The position numbers and the translations under genes are program-made. The notes beneath the pieces were generated by a model. That model had not been told where the DNA came from, did no database searches, and saw nothing but the letters and a program-made list of their open reading frames with translations. A stretch of DNA of 52,785 bases from Duodenibacillus sp. (GTDB lineage Bacteria > Pseudomonadota > Gammaproteobacteria > Burkholderiales > Burkholderiaceae_F), in NCBI GenBank assembly GCA_017628205.1, contig JAGBZO010000024.1, positions 1 through 52,785 of the forward strand, read 5' to 3'. Positions 8,731 to 19,597 of the stretch are shown piece by piece (the first letter of the stretch is position 1; each line of letters starts with the position of its first letter).

Positions 8731-9603
8731 TTACTTGGCTTGAGGATTTTTCAAATACTTGAAGAATTCGCCCGAGGCATCCATCACCATCATGTCCGAA
8801 GCCTGACCGAAGCTGGTGCGATAGGCTTCCATATTGCGGTAAAAGCGTGCGAACTCGGGATTCTTTTCAAACGCCTTGGCATACAAGGCGTTTGCCGTCG
8901 CGTCGCCGTCGCCCTTGATGGTCTGAGCGTCTCGGTAGGCCTGAGCGAGGATCACTTCACGCTGACGATCGGCGTCGGCGCGAATCTTTTCGGCCTCGGC
9001 GGCGCCCTTACTGCGTTCTTCGCTGGCAACGCGCTTGCGTTCGGCTTCCATACGACGATAGACGGACTCGGAAATTTCCGGCGTGAAGTCAACGCGCTTG
9101 AGGCGAACGTCAACGATGTCGATGCCGACGTCCTTGACACGATCTTGCAATGCGGTGCGAATTTCCAACATGGCCTTTTCACGTTCGCGAGACGTGATGG
9201 CGTTGACCGTACGACGATTGACCGTCTGGTTCAACACGTCGCGCAACAGAGCCGACAAACGGTCCTGCGCGGCGCGTTCCTGTCCCTGGAAAGACACCCA
9301 ATACAAACGGGCGTCGGCGATGCGCCACTTCACGAAGCTGTCGATCAAGAGGTTCTTCTTTTCACTCGTTTGAACCAAGTCGGCGCTCGGCGTGTCCAAC
9401 GTCAAAATACGCTTGTCGAGGTACACGACGTTTTGCAAGGGAGACGGCAACTTGACGTAGAGGCCGGGCTGAGCCTTCACTTCCTTCAATTCCCCCAAGG
9501 CGAACACCAACGCGTATTCACGTTCGCCCACGGTGAACAAACAGACGCGAGCCAACGCCACCAGGGCAACCAAGGCCAACACTAAAGTCGGTAACTTTTT
9601 CAT
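8731..9603 (-). CDS. hflC: HflC, FtsH protease modulator subunit
   Basis: A 290-residue inner-membrane protein with one N-terminal transmembrane segment (about 4-24), an SPFH/band-7 domain (about 25-190) and a charged coiled coil rich in A, E and R (about 195-250). With HflK it forms the large periplasmic cage around FtsH and modulates degradation of membrane proteins. The ATG has GGAG nine bases upstream. It starts 16 bases after hflK. Confidence 0.96.
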   Translation of the reverse strand: MKKLPTLVLALVALVALARVCLFTVGEREYALVFALGELKEVKAQPGLYVKLPSPLQNVVYLDKRILTLDTPSADLVQTSEKKNLLIDSFVKWRIADARLYWVSFQGQERAAQDRLSALLRDVLNQTVNRRTVNAITSREREKAMLEIRTALQDRVKDVGIDIVDVRLKRVDFTPEISESVYRRMEAERKRVASEERSKGAAEAEKIRADADRQREVILAQAYRDAQTIKGDGDATANALYAKAFEKNPEFARFYRNMEAYRTSFGQASDMMVMDASGEFFKYLKNPQAK

Positions 9604-9619
9604 ACTGTACTGCTCCAGA

Positions 9620-11080
9620 TTAACGGCCGCGCATGCGCATCAACGTGCGTGCGTCCAATTCGGCTGCGGGCTCGGCAACGGGTGCCGGTTGCGTCACGGC
9701 TTGCTGAGCGCCCGCATCGGCGGAAACAGCGGGAGCCGGAGCGGCAACGGCGCTCTTTTCAATCAACTTGTCCAACGGCAGATACAAGAGGTTGTTTCCG
9801 CTCTTGCTGTCGACGAGCACCTTGTTGGTCGAGGCATAGACGTCGCGCAACGTATCGATGTACATACGATCGCGCGTGACGGTCGGCGCCTTTTCGTATT
9901 GCTGCAACACCTTTTCAAAACGTTCGGCGTCACCGGTGGCCGTTTCAACGACGCGCGCCTTGTAACCTTCGGCTTCCTGCGTCAAACGGGAGGCCAAACC
10001 CTTGGCCTTCGGAATGACGGCGTTGGCATAGGCTTCGCCCTCGTTAATCTGACGTTCACGGTCCTGGCCGGCCTTCACGGCGTCGTTAAACGCGGCCTGA
10101 ACTTGTTCGGGCGGCTGCGCGTTTTGGATGGCCACGCTCATCACTTCGATACCGGTGTGGTAACGATCGAGCATGCTCTGCATGGCCTGCTTGACGCTCA
10201 GAGCGATTTCCTGCTTGCTTTCGAACAAAACAGAGTCCATCGTCTTGCGACCGACCACTTCGCGCATGGCGCTTTCGGCCACCTGCGTCACGGTCATGTC
10301 GGGATCACGGGTCATGAACAAAAAGTCCTTCGCGCCGTGCGGCTTGATGCGGTACTGCACGTTGAACTGCACGTCGACAATGTTTTCATCGTCGGTCAGC
10401 ATCAACGCTTCGCGCAATCGGCTTTCACCGCCGCGCAACCCGATTTCGGACTTGCGAACGCTCGAAACGTCGACGATTTCAACGTTCTGAATCGGCCAGG
10501 GCATACGCCAGCTGAAACCGGCCGTCGTGTCGTTCGTGTAACGACCGAACGTCGTCACGACGCCGATCTGACCTTCGGGAACGATGTAAAAACCGGTTGC
10601 TGCCCAACCGATGGCCAAAATGGCGCCCAAGAAACCCAACCCCTTGAGCGAGGGACCAGAGCCGCCGAACACGGGCTTGCCGCGAGGACCGCCGCGCAAG
10701 GCGTCCATCAACGGGTCGGGTTGCTGACGGGGCTCGTCCTGCGAGCCTTGGGCGTCCGTATTGGCAGACTGACCGCGTTCGAACGCTTCGTTGCGATCGT
10801 TTTGCTGGCGATTTTTCTTGGCCGCATTGTTCAACCCGCCGAGCAGGTCGTTGATCGCGTTGTTGAAGTCGCCCCAGAGCTGATCCAAGTCGTTATCGTC
10901 CTTGCGACCGTTGGTGTTCTGACGGTTGCGATCGGCCCCGTTTTGCTGATTTTCCGGGGTCTTGTCGTTGCGGGGCGCCTCGTTTTCCGGGCGTTCGTTC
11001 GCAGGGCGTTCCGGCTGCGCGGGCTCTTGACGATTTTGTTCGTCGTTCGAGCGTCCCCATCGGGGATCATTCAGACTCAT
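9620..11080 (-). CDS. hflK: HflK, FtsH protease modulator subunit
   Basis: A 486-residue partner of HflC. The first 140 residues are a long hydrophilic cytoplasmic tail rich in N, Q, R and P with low complexity; a transmembrane segment lies at about 147-165; an SPFH domain (about 166-350), a coiled coil and an alanine/proline-rich tail follow. The tail is longer than in E. coli HflK (419 residues), which explains the extra length. AAGGACG precedes the ATG. Confidence 0.95.
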   Translation of the reverse strand: MSLNDPRWGRSNDEQNRQEPAQPERPANERPENEAPRNDKTPENQQNGADRNRQNTNGRKDDNDLDQLWGDFNNAINDLLGGLNNAAKKNRQQNDRNEAFERGQSANTDAQGSQDEPRQQPDPLMDALRGGPRGKPVFGGSGPSLKGLGFLGAILAIGWAATGFYIVPEGQIGVVTTFGRYTNDTTAGFSWRMPWPIQNVEIVDVSSVRKSEIGLRGGESRLREALMLTDDENIVDVQFNVQYRIKPHGAKDFLFMTRDPDMTVTQVAESAMREVVGRKTMDSVLFESKQEIALSVKQAMQSMLDRYHTGIEVMSVAIQNAQPPEQVQAAFNDAVKAGQDRERQINEGEAYANAVIPKAKGLASRLTQEAEGYKARVVETATGDAERFEKVLQQYEKAPTVTRDRMYIDTLRDVYASTNKVLVDSKSGNNLLYLPLDKLIEKSAVAAPAPAVSADAGAQQAVTQPAPVAEPAAELDARTLMRMRGR

Positions 11081-11124
11081 AGTTCGTCCTTGTGAATGAC
11101 AAAAATAGATGACAAAACATGAAG

Positions 11125-11151
11125 CGGACCGTCCGTACGGGCGGCGGTCCG
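11125..11151 (-). terminator. Stem-loop between hflX and hflK
   Basis: CGGACCG (11125-11131) pairs with CGGTCCG (11145-11151), loop about 13 bases that can partly pair. The minus-strand sequence after it is only moderately T-rich, so partial termination or processing is more likely than a full stop. Confidence 0.35.
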
Positions 11152-11208
11152 AGCATTTGTTGAGTTTAGCACCGAGACGGATGTCGGCAACACACGACTA
11201 ACCGCTCG

Positions 11209-12432
11209 TTACACCTTGGATTCCAAGGCGCGAAGCGCCTCTTCATCCGTGATGGCGTCGGGCGAGTCCCACTCGATTTCCCAGTCTTCCGGCTCGCGCG
11301 GCAGCGACTGATTTTCCACTCGCCACTTGGCCGAAAATTCCGCCAACGCCTCTCTGAGCGTATCCAGGCCTTGGCCGGTCACGGCACTGACGGCAACGGA
11401 TTTGACCGTGCCGTCGGCATGACGTTGGATTCCCTCGGGCATCTCCGACAGATCGATCTTGTTAAACACCGTGATCATCGGAATGTCGTCGGCTTGAATC
11501 TGCCGCAAGACGTCGTGAACCGATTGCATCTGCTCTTCGCGCACGTGCGAATGCGAGTCGACCACATGCAAGAGCACGTCAGCATGCACCGTTTCGTCCA
11601 AGGTCGACTTGAATGCTTCGACCAATTGGTGGGGCAATCCGCGAATAAAACCGACGGTATCGCTCGCGACGACGGTTTCCTCGTCGTTGATCCAACAGCG
11701 TCGCGCCGTCGTATCGAGCGTGGCGAACAACTGATCGGCCGCGTAACTTTCGGCACGTGTCAAACGATTAAAGAGCGTGGATTTGCCGGCATTGGTGTAA
11801 CCGACCAGGCTGACAGTCAGCGTCTCGCCCTTGGATCGGGCGCGGCGTTGCGTGTCGCGCTGCTTTTGAAGCTTTTTGAGCTGGTCGCGCAATTGCTTGA
11901 CGCGCTTGCCGATCATGCGTCGGTCCAGTTCGATCTGCTTTTCACCGGGACCGCCCGTCTTGCCCAAACCGCCGCGTTGGCGCTCCAAGTGCGTCCAACC
12001 GCGAACCAGACGCGTGGCCAAATGCTCGAGTCGGGCGAGTTCGACTTGCAATCGCCCTTCCTTGCTCTTGGCGCGCCGACGGAAGATTTCCAAAATCAAT
12101 TCGGTACGATCCATCACCGCCATGGAGGCGGCCTGGGCGATGTTGCGCTCCTGAGCTGCCGACAGCGCCGCGTCGAAAACGATCACGTCGGCCTTGGCCG
12201 CTTTGGCCAATCCGACGATTTCCTCGATTTTGCCGCTGCCCAAATAGGTGGCCGCATCGGGTTTGTCGCGACGCGCCTGCATCAGCCCGACGGGCAACAA
12301 ATTGTCCGAGCGCACCAACTCGGTGAGCTCTTCACCGGCATCAAAATGCGCTTCACGGCCCAGACTGACCGTAACAAGAAAAGCGCGGGACGCTTCTTGC
12401 TCCCGCGCGGTGTCGACTTGAAATTTCGCCAA
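11209..12432 (-). CDS. hflX: Ribosome-associated GTPase HflX
   Basis: A 407-residue Obg/HflX-class GTPase that acts on stalled or heat-damaged ribosomes. It has an N-terminal HflX domain (about 15-195) ending in the glycine-rich GLGKTGGPGEKQIELDRR segment (156-172) and a G domain with G1 GYTNAGKS (211-218) and G3 DTVGF (258-262), plus NKID for G4. The start codon is TTG at 12432, four bases after the hfq stop, so translation is likely coupled to hfq. Confidence 0.96.
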   Translation of the reverse strand: MAKFQVDTAREQEASRAFLVTVSLGREAHFDAGEELTELVRSDNLLPVGLMQARRDKPDAATYLGSGKIEEIVGLAKAAKADVIVFDAALSAAQERNIAQAASMAVMDRTELILEIFRRRAKSKEGRLQVELARLEHLATRLVRGWTHLERQRGGLGKTGGPGEKQIELDRRMIGKRVKQLRDQLKKLQKQRDTQRRARSKGETLTVSLVGYTNAGKSTLFNRLTRAESYAADQLFATLDTTARRCWINDEETVVASDTVGFIRGLPHQLVEAFKSTLDETVHADVLLHVVDSHSHVREEQMQSVHDVLRQIQADDIPMITVFNKIDLSEMPEGIQRHADGTVKSVAVSAVTGQGLDTLREALAEFSAKWRVENQSLPREPEDWEIEWDSPDAITDEEALRALESKV

Positions 12433-12435
12433 GAC

Positions 12436-12678
12436 TTATTCTTCTTCGTGAGCTACGTTAGGCATGTTGACGGCACGGGTCGGAACGACCGTGCTGATTG
12501 CGTGCTTGTAAACCATCTGCGTGACGGTGTTGCGCAACAAAACGACGTACTGGTCGAACGATTCGATCTGTCCCTGCAACTTGATGCCGTTGACCAAGTA
12601 AATGGAAACCGGAACGTGATCCTTGCGCAGGATGTTCAGAAACGGGTCTTGTAAGAGTTGCCCTTTGTTCATGCTCAT
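12436..12678 (-). CDS. hfq: RNA chaperone Hfq
   Basis: An 80-residue Sm-like protein that pairs small RNAs with mRNAs. The Sm1 region ([20 protein letters not shown]) and the Sm2 signature YKHAISTV are present, followed by a short acidic tail instead of the long disordered tail of enterobacteria. The start was chosen at MSMNKGQ because GGAGAG is six bases upstream. It leads the hfq-hflX-hflK-hflC group. Confidence 0.97.
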   Translation of the reverse strand: MSMNKGQLLQDPFLNILRKDHVPVSIYLVNGIKLQGQIESFDQYVVLLRNTVTQMVYKHAISTVVPTRAVNMPNVAHEEE

Positions 12679-12744
12679 GGTGCTCTCCAACGCTGCCACG
12701 GTTATTGTTGTTTTCCGCTGAGCGCATTAGTTGTTTTTATTATC

Positions 12745-12778
12745 TCTCTCATGTCGGAGCAACGCCCGTCATGAGAGA
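12745..12778. repeat. Inverted repeat in the hfq leader/promoter region
   Basis: TCTCTCATG (12745-12753) and CATGAGAGA (12770-12778) form perfect 9-base arms about 67 bases upstream of hfq. A GATAAT box follows directly on the minus strand. It could be an operator over the hfq promoter or a leader hairpin. Confidence 0.4.
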
Positions 12779-12844
12779 CCGTTCTTTTTTGACACCGCCA
12801 ATCGATCGGTTTGGCTGTCTTGCTTCAGATACTAAAGCAATTGC

Positions 12845-12896
12845 CCTCGGATTTGCCACAGTCAAATTGGAAATGATTGTGACAATCCGAGAGGGT
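12845..12896 (-). terminator. Long stem-loop just after the der stop
   Basis: CCCTCGGATT pairs with AATCCGAGAGGG (one internal bulge) and further inner pairing (CACA/TGTG) extends the stem. It begins at the base after the der stop. The tail on the minus strand (GCAATTGCTTTAG) is only weakly T-rich, so termination strength is uncertain. Confidence 0.45.
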
Positions 12897-14249
12897 TTAC
12901 TTCTTTTCTTCTTCCGCGTACGGGTTGCGGTTGGTCTTCAACTCAAGACGCAACGGCGTGCCGGCCAAATTGAATCGTTCGCGGAACACGCCTTCGAGAT
13001 AGCGCTTGTAGCTGTCGCTAACGGCCTGAAGACTGTTGCCGTGAATGACAATGACCGGCGGGTTCATGCCGCCTTGGTGAGCGTAACGCATCTTCGGACG
13101 GGTACGACCGACACGCGGCGGCTGCTGTTGCTGAACGGCCTCGAGCAGGGTGCGCGTGAGCTTGGGCGTGGACAGCTTGGCGAAACTGGCCGCATGCGCA
13201 TCGCGAACCGCCTTCATCAAATGATTCAAGCCGTTGCGCTTGAGGGCGGAAATATGAATGAAGCGGGCCCAACGCAGGAAGTGGAACTTGCGTTCCAGTT
13301 CAAGGTCGACCATCTGACGCTTGTAGCTGTCGACGCCGTCCCACTTGTTGACGGCCACGACCAAAGCGCGACCGGCCTCCATCGCATAGCCCGCGATGTG
13401 CGCGTCGTGCGTACTGATGCCGTCAATGGCGTCCAAAACCAGGATAACGACGTTACTCTGTTCGATCGCCTGCAACGTCTTGACGACGGAAAACTTCTCG
13501 ATCGCCTCGAACACTTTGCCCTTGCGACGCAAACCGGCGGTATCGACGAGCTGGAACGGCTGACCGTCCATGTCAAAGTCGATCTTAATGGCGTCTCGGG
13601 TGGTGCCAGGCATGTCGTAGGCGATCACGCGATCTTCACCGATTAACGCGTTTACGAGCGTGCTCTTGCCCACGTTGGGTCGACCGGCCATGGCCACCTT
13701 GATGCGCTTGGGAGCGTCGGGGTCGACTTCGACCTCTTCTTCGGGGAGACTGAATTCTTCGGGCAGTTCGTTAAGAACTTTATCCATGAGGGCGGCCACG
13801 CCGTTGCCGTGCGTGGCGGACACGCGAATCGGCTCGCCCATACCCAGTTCATGGAATTCGGCCACGTGATTGGCGTCGAGACCTTCGGCCTTGTTCACGA
13901 CGAGGTAGGTCGGACGATTGGCCACGCGCAGACGGCGGGCAATGCGTTCGTCGTGCGGGGTCAACCCCGTACGGGCGTCGCAAACAAAAATGACGATGTC
14001 GGCTTCGGCAATCGCGGCTTCGGCCTGATCGGCCATTTCGTGCACGATGCCTTCGCTCTTGACGGGTTCGAAGCCGCCCGTATCGACAACGATGTACGGA
14101 CGCGGACCGATGCGACCCTGACCGTACTGGCGGTCGCGGGTCAACCCCGGAAAGTCGGCGACGATCGCGTCGCGGCTACGGGTCAATCGGTTAAACATGG
14201 TGGACTTGCCGACGTTCGGTCGACCCACCAAAGCAACAACAGGAAGCAT
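12897..14249 (-). CDS. der: Ribosome-assembly GTPase Der (EngA)
   Basis: A 450-residue double GTPase needed for maturation of the 50S subunit. Two G domains in tandem each start with GRPNVGKS (9-16 and 189-196); the first G3 is DTGGF and the second DTAG; a C-terminal KH-like domain (about 360-440) completes the family layout. An acidic linker (about 165-180) separates the G domains. It starts 27 bases after bamB ends. Confidence 0.97.
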   Translation of the reverse strand: MLPVVALVGRPNVGKSTMFNRLTRSRDAIVADFPGLTRDRQYGQGRIGPRPYIVVDTGGFEPVKSEGIVHEMADQAEAAIAEADIVIFVCDARTGLTPHDERIARRLRVANRPTYLVVNKAEGLDANHVAEFHELGMGEPIRVSATHGNGVAALMDKVLNELPEEFSLPEEEVEVDPDAPKRIKVAMAGRPNVGKSTLVNALIGEDRVIAYDMPGTTRDAIKIDFDMDGQPFQLVDTAGLRRKGKVFEAIEKFSVVKTLQAIEQSNVVILVLDAIDGISTHDAHIAGYAMEAGRALVVAVNKWDGVDSYKRQMVDLELERKFHFLRWARFIHISALKRNGLNHLMKAVRDAHAASFAKLSTPKLTRTLLEAVQQQQPPRVGRTRPKMRYAHQGGMNPPVIVIHGNSLQAVSDSYKRYLEGVFRERFNLAGTPLRLELKTNRNPYAEEEKK

Positions 14250-14276
14250 AGGAGCTGTTTCTCTCAGTCTATAGCG

Positions 14277-15416
14277 TTATTCTTTCTTTTCGATGCGCAA
14301 ATACGTCAATTCGCCTTCAACGGTCTGAATCAACGCGCCTTCGCCCATCGGTACGGGCTGCACGCGCACGGCGCCGTCAACATCGGTACGACCGATAATT
14401 TCACCGGTACGGCTGTCCATCAGATGGATTTCGCCGTCGAAATCACCCAAAGCGATGACGTCGCGATCCATGACGACGGGAGCGCTCGGCGTGCGCCAGG
14501 TCAAATCTTTGTTTACCCACAAGGGCTTGCCGGTCTGGTAATCGTAGGCGTTGATTTCGCCGCGGCTCGTCACGACGAAAACGCGCTCGCCGTCGCTGAC
14601 GGGACCGGTAACGGCGTCGACTTCGTTACGCCACAACGTGCGACCGTTTTTCGCGCTCATGCAAAGCACGTTGCCTTGGAAGGCCGCGGCGCACATCATC
14701 TGAGCGTCGACAAGCGGCGTCCCGACCACGTCGCACAGACGTTCGACTTCGGTAATGCCTTTGGGTTGCGCGATAACGGCGTCAAACACCGTGTGCCCCT
14801 GAGCGTTCAACGCCAACAAACGACCGTTGGCCTGACCAATCAAAACGCCGGCGGGACTAAAGCGCATTTGCGCGGCCGAACGAACCGTCAGAGCGGGCGT
14901 TTGAGCCTGATAGCGCCACTTGCGTTCGCCCGTCATGGCGTCGAAAGCCGTGACTCGCGTGTCGGCCGTGCGAACGATCACGAACCCCGAACCGATCAGA
15001 GGCGGAACGTTCATTTCGCTCGACAGCTTGACCTTCCACAAAGCCTTGCCGTCTTCATCGAACACTTCGAGCTCGCCCGCCGCCGTGGCGACCGCCACGA
15101 CATGGCCGTCACTGCCGACGCCGGCCGTAATGGGAGATTTCAATTCGACCTTCCAAACGGTTTCGCCGTCAGTCGGATTCAAACGGTAGATCGTCTGCTC
15201 GCCGGCCGCAAACACGGCGTTGGGAGTAACGACGGGCGTCAGCAACCCGGTCAGACTTTCGCCGACGTCGATCGACCAGACTTCAACGCCTTCGACCACT
15301 TCGCGAATCTTCTTGAGTTCGGTCGGCTCGTGCGTCGTGGTGCTACCGCACCCGGCCAACGTGAAAACCGCGGTGGCCGCAAGCACGGCCAAACGTGCGC
15401 GATTCATCAACTTCAT
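14277..15416 (-). CDS. bamB: Outer-membrane assembly lipoprotein BamB
   Basis: A 379-residue beta-propeller lipoprotein of the BAM complex, which inserts outer-membrane proteins. The start at MKLMNRAR is supported by GGAG six bases upstream. A signal peptide with lipobox FTLAGC gives a lipidated cysteine, then PQQ-like repeats (for example GRLLALNAQG, GEINAYDYQTGKPLW, GEIHLMDSRTGEI) form the propeller. It lies between yfgM and der, the conserved order in beta- and gammaproteobacteria. Confidence 0.95.
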   Translation of the reverse strand: MKLMNRARLAVLAATAVFTLAGCGSTTTHEPTELKKIREVVEGVEVWSIDVGESLTGLLTPVVTPNAVFAAGEQTIYRLNPTDGETVWKVELKSPITAGVGSDGHVVAVATAAGELEVFDEDGKALWKVKLSSEMNVPPLIGSGFVIVRTADTRVTAFDAMTGERKWRYQAQTPALTVRSAAQMRFSPAGVLIGQANGRLLALNAQGHTVFDAVIAQPKGITEVERLCDVVGTPLVDAQMMCAAAFQGNVLCMSAKNGRTLWRNEVDAVTGPVSDGERVFVVTSRGEINAYDYQTGKPLWVNKDLTWRTPSAPVVMDRDVIALGDFDGEIHLMDSRTGEIIGRTDVDGAVRVQPVPMGEGALIQTVEGELTYLRIEKKE

Positions 15417-15504
15417 AACCATCTCCAAAGACCGTTTGGAGCCGAGCTTCACACGCGGCTCTCGCCGCCCGTTTCATCGGCTCGCTCGATCGAACATTCG
15501 TTCG

Positions 15505-16143
15505 TTACTTCTTTTCGGGCAATGCCGTCAACTTCAAATTGATCAACGGCGTCAAAATCTGATCGCCGCGTTCGGCGTCCAATGCCTTTTCCCAAGCGGC
15601 TCGGGCATCGTCAAAACGATTCATGGCAAAGTAGACGTCGCCGAGACGATCTTGGTAAGCCGCCGTTTGACCGCGTTCGGGCTTGGCGGCTTGCAAGACT
15701 TCCAACGCGCGTTGGGGATTCTTCGCATCGAGTTCGACGCCGGCCAAACGAATGCGGGCGAGCGTGTCGTACTCGGCGTGCTTGCCCTTGTCGAGCACCC
15801 AGTTCAAGTGTTGGCGGGCGCCGGCCACATCACCAGCGGCTTCGGCCTTGGAAGCCATCGTGAACGCGGCCAAGGAGGCGAAAACGTGATCGGAGTAACC
15901 GGCCATCAAGGCGTCGGCCGCCGATTTCACATTCTTTTCATCGCCCTGCACATAGGCGTTTTGCATCTGGATATAGGCGGCGGTGGCCTTGGAACCTTGA
16001 TGACGTTCGTACCAATTCCAGCCGTTGTAGGCGGCAAAACCCAAGCAGCCGACCGTAATCACGGACAACGTCAACGTGCCCCACTTTTCCCACCAGGCCT
16101 TCAATTGGTCTAGGGACTCTTGTTCTTCCAAATCGTATGCCAT
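15505..16143 (-). CDS. YfgM-like membrane-anchored TPR protein
   Basis: A 212-residue protein with a cytoplasmic N terminus, one transmembrane segment (about 25-44) and a periplasmic helical TPR-type region. E. coli YfgM is a SecYEG-associated chaperone factor working with PpiD. Assignment rests on the characteristic N terminus (EEQESLDQLKAWWEKWG), the length and the position between hisS and bamB. Confidence 0.9.
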   Translation of the reverse strand: MAYDLEEQESLDQLKAWWEKWGTLTLSVITVGCLGFAAYNGWNWYERHQGSKATAAYIQMQNAYVQGDEKNVKSAADALMAGYSDHVFASLAAFTMASKAEAAGDVAGARQHLNWVLDKGKHAEYDTLARIRLAGVELDAKNPQRALEVLQAAKPERGQTAAYQDRLGDVYFAMNRFDDARAAWEKALDAERGDQILTPLINLKLTALPEKK

Positions 16144-16165
16144 TGTTGTTTACCCACCGTAAAAA

Positions 16166-17443
16166 TTAAGCATTCAACAAAGCGGCGACATCGTTAAAGG
16201 CCACCAACTTTTGTTCTTCGAAAACTTGTTCGCCAGCGGCGTTGCGCAAATGCTTGACGGCCACGCAACCGGCTTCGACTTCGCTCTGCCCCGCAATCAA
16301 ACACCACTGAGCGCCGGAACCATCGGCACGCTTCATCTGGTTCTTGAAAGAAGGGCTGCCGGCGTGCACGATGACCGACAAACCGGCATCGCGCAAGGTT
16401 TCGCCCAAACGACGGGCGGCGATTTCCGTATCGGCGCCCTGATGCGCGATGTAGACGTCGCAATCGGCGCGAGTCACCATGCCGTTGGTTTCCTTCATCA
16501 ACTCGATGACGCGTTCGGCACCCATGGCGAAACCGACACCCGGCGTGGGCTTGCCGCCCAGCATTTCGACGAGCGGGTCGTAACGGCCGCCGCCGCAAAT
16601 CGTCCCCTGCGCACCCAAACGATCCGTGATCCATTCAAAGACCGTATGGTTGTAGTAGTCCAAGCCGCGAACCAGACGCGGGTTGATCGTGTACTCGATT
16701 CCCAAGGCGGATACGCCGGTTTCCAGACGCTTCAAGAAGGCCAAGGAATCGTCGCCCAAAAAGTCGAGCAGACGCGGAGCCGCATTGACCATCTCCTGCA
16801 TTTGCGGATTCTTCGTGTCCAAAATACGCAAAGGATTGGTGTGCAAACGACGACGGGCGTCTTCGTCCAAGACGTCTTGGTTGGCCTCAAAATAGGAGAT
16901 CAAGGCTTCGCGGTGTCGGGCGCGTTCGTCCAAGGCGCCGAGCGTGTTGAGTTCCAAACGCGCTTCGATACCCAAAGAGCGCCACAAACGAGCCAACATG
17001 CCCAGCATGTCGATGTCGATGTCCGGACCGCCAAAGCCCAACGCTTCGCAACCGAACTGATAGAACTGACGGTAACGACCGCGCTGGGGACGTTCGTGAC
17101 GGAACATCGGGCCGAAATACCACAAACGTTGCGGCGCGTTGTACGTCAGGTTGTGCTCGATCGCGGCGCGAACGACGGCGCTCGTGTTTTCCGGGCGCAA
17201 CGTCAACTTCTCTCCGTTCAAGCTGTCTTCAAAGGAGTACATTTCCTTCTCGACGATGTCGGTTACTTCACCGATACCGCGACAGAACAAATGCGTCGAT
17301 TCGAGAATCGGCGTACGGATCTGACGGTAGCCGTAGGACGATGCCACGGAACGTGCCGTATCTTCAAATTTCTCCCAAATCGCACTGTCTTCGGGGAGCA
17401 TGTCGTTCATGCCCTTGACCCCGAGGATTTTCACCTTCGCCAT
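16166..17443 (-). CDS. hisS: Histidyl-tRNA synthetase
   Basis: A 425-residue class IIa synthetase. Motif 2 lies in FRHERPQRGRYRQFYQFGCE, the histidine-specific LVRGLDYYNHTVFEW segment and GGGRYD follow, motif 3 is VGFAMGAERVIEL, and the anticodon-binding domain forms the last 95 residues. AAGGA precedes the ATG. It starts ten bases after ispG ends. Confidence 0.97.
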   Translation of the reverse strand: MAKVKILGVKGMNDMLPEDSAIWEKFEDTARSVASSYGYRQIRTPILESTHLFCRGIGEVTDIVEKEMYSFEDSLNGEKLTLRPENTSAVVRAAIEHNLTYNAPQRLWYFGPMFRHERPQRGRYRQFYQFGCEALGFGGPDIDIDMLGMLARLWRSLGIEARLELNTLGALDERARHREALISYFEANQDVLDEDARRRLHTNPLRILDTKNPQMQEMVNAAPRLLDFLGDDSLAFLKRLETGVSALGIEYTINPRLVRGLDYYNHTVFEWITDRLGAQGTICGGGRYDPLVEMLGGKPTPGVGFAMGAERVIELMKETNGMVTRADCDVYIAHQGADTEIAARRLGETLRDAGLSVIVHAGSPSFKNQMKRADGSGAQWCLIAGQSEVEAGCVAVKHLRNAAGEQVFEEQKLVAFNDVAALLNA

Positions 17444-17453
17444 CTTGTTTTCC

Positions 17454-18692
<1,239 letters not shown>

Positions 18693-18707
18693 CTCTGATC
18701 AATCCCA

Positions 18708-19583
18708 TTAATGCAGACGGAAACGCGCTGTCTTGTCGGCGGACGATACGAATTCGGAATAATTGCAGTCGACGCCGTTAACTTCCACCTTCACTCCGTC
18801 GGTCGAGCCGAGAATCACGCGAACGGGCTTGGCAGCATGGACAACGCGCACGGAGCCGGCGGGCATTTCTTGTTCGAATACCGTGCGATCGTCACCGATG
18901 CGCGACACTCGCACCCAGGCCGAGTTCTTGGTCTGGAAGCGCAAACGCACTTCGCCCGGCTCGGCGACGCTAACGGCGCTGGCATCGTCCGGGCTCAATT
19001 TGACTCCGGGAATTTCCGGACGCTTGGGCGCGACTTTTGCCGGTTCGGCCGCCACGGGCTGCGAAGCGGCTTGCGTTGTTTCGACGGTGGGTTTGGCGGC
19101 GGCTTCCTGCTTTTCTTCAAGCATCTTCTGATTCAAAACAGCCCAAGCGCCGGCCGCGACGGCGGCAACCAACAACACCAAGGGAATGATTCGCCACCAC
19201 GAAGACGGACGACGTTCGGAGAACACCTGTTCGTTGGTGTAACCGATATCGGAAATCGCATGCGCGACCTTGGTATCAACCGGCGCGAAACGCGTATTGT
19301 AATCTTCGACCAAGGCAGTCGAGTCAATGCCCAACGACTTGGCGTAGGCACGGATAAAGCCGCGAACGTACACCGGTTCAGGCAGCAGATCGACCTCTTC
19401 GCTCTCGATCGCCCGCAGTTGCTTGACCGAAATGCGGACGCGTCCGACCATATCGCCGATCGTATAGCCGCAAGCTTCTCGGGCCTGACGCAAAACGGCG
19501 CCGAAACCTTGCTTATCGGCTTGAACGGCGTCTTGCTGCTCCGTTTCGGACGTTTCCGTGTTCTGAACCTGCTCTTCGGTCAT
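18708..19583 (-). CDS. rodZ: Cytoskeletal membrane protein RodZ
   Basis: A 291-residue protein linking MreB to the elongation machinery. It has an N-terminal helix-turn-helix domain (about 27-95), a transmembrane segment (about 131-150), a linker rich in A, P and E and a C-terminal beta domain (about 205-291, DUF4115). The start at MTEEQVQN is set by AAAGGAG nine bases upstream and lies 14 bases after rlmN; a longer reading would overlap rlmN. In many relatives a pilF/pilW gene lies between rlmN and rodZ; here it is absent. Confidence 0.93.
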   Translation of the reverse strand: MTEEQVQNTETSETEQQDAVQADKQGFGAVLRQAREACGYTIGDMVGRVRISVKQLRAIESEEVDLLPEPVYVRGFIRAYAKSLGIDSTALVEDYNTRFAPVDTKVAHAISDIGYTNEQVFSERRPSSWWRIIPLVLLVAAVAAGAWAVLNQKMLEEKQEAAAKPTVETTQAASQPVAAEPAKVAPKRPEIPGVKLSPDDASAVSVAEPGEVRLRFQTKNSAWVRVSRIGDDRTVFEQEMPAGSVRVVHAAKPVRVILGSTDGVKVEVNGVDCNYSEFVSSADKTARFRLH

Positions 19584-19597
19584 GGTCGTCGGCTCCT

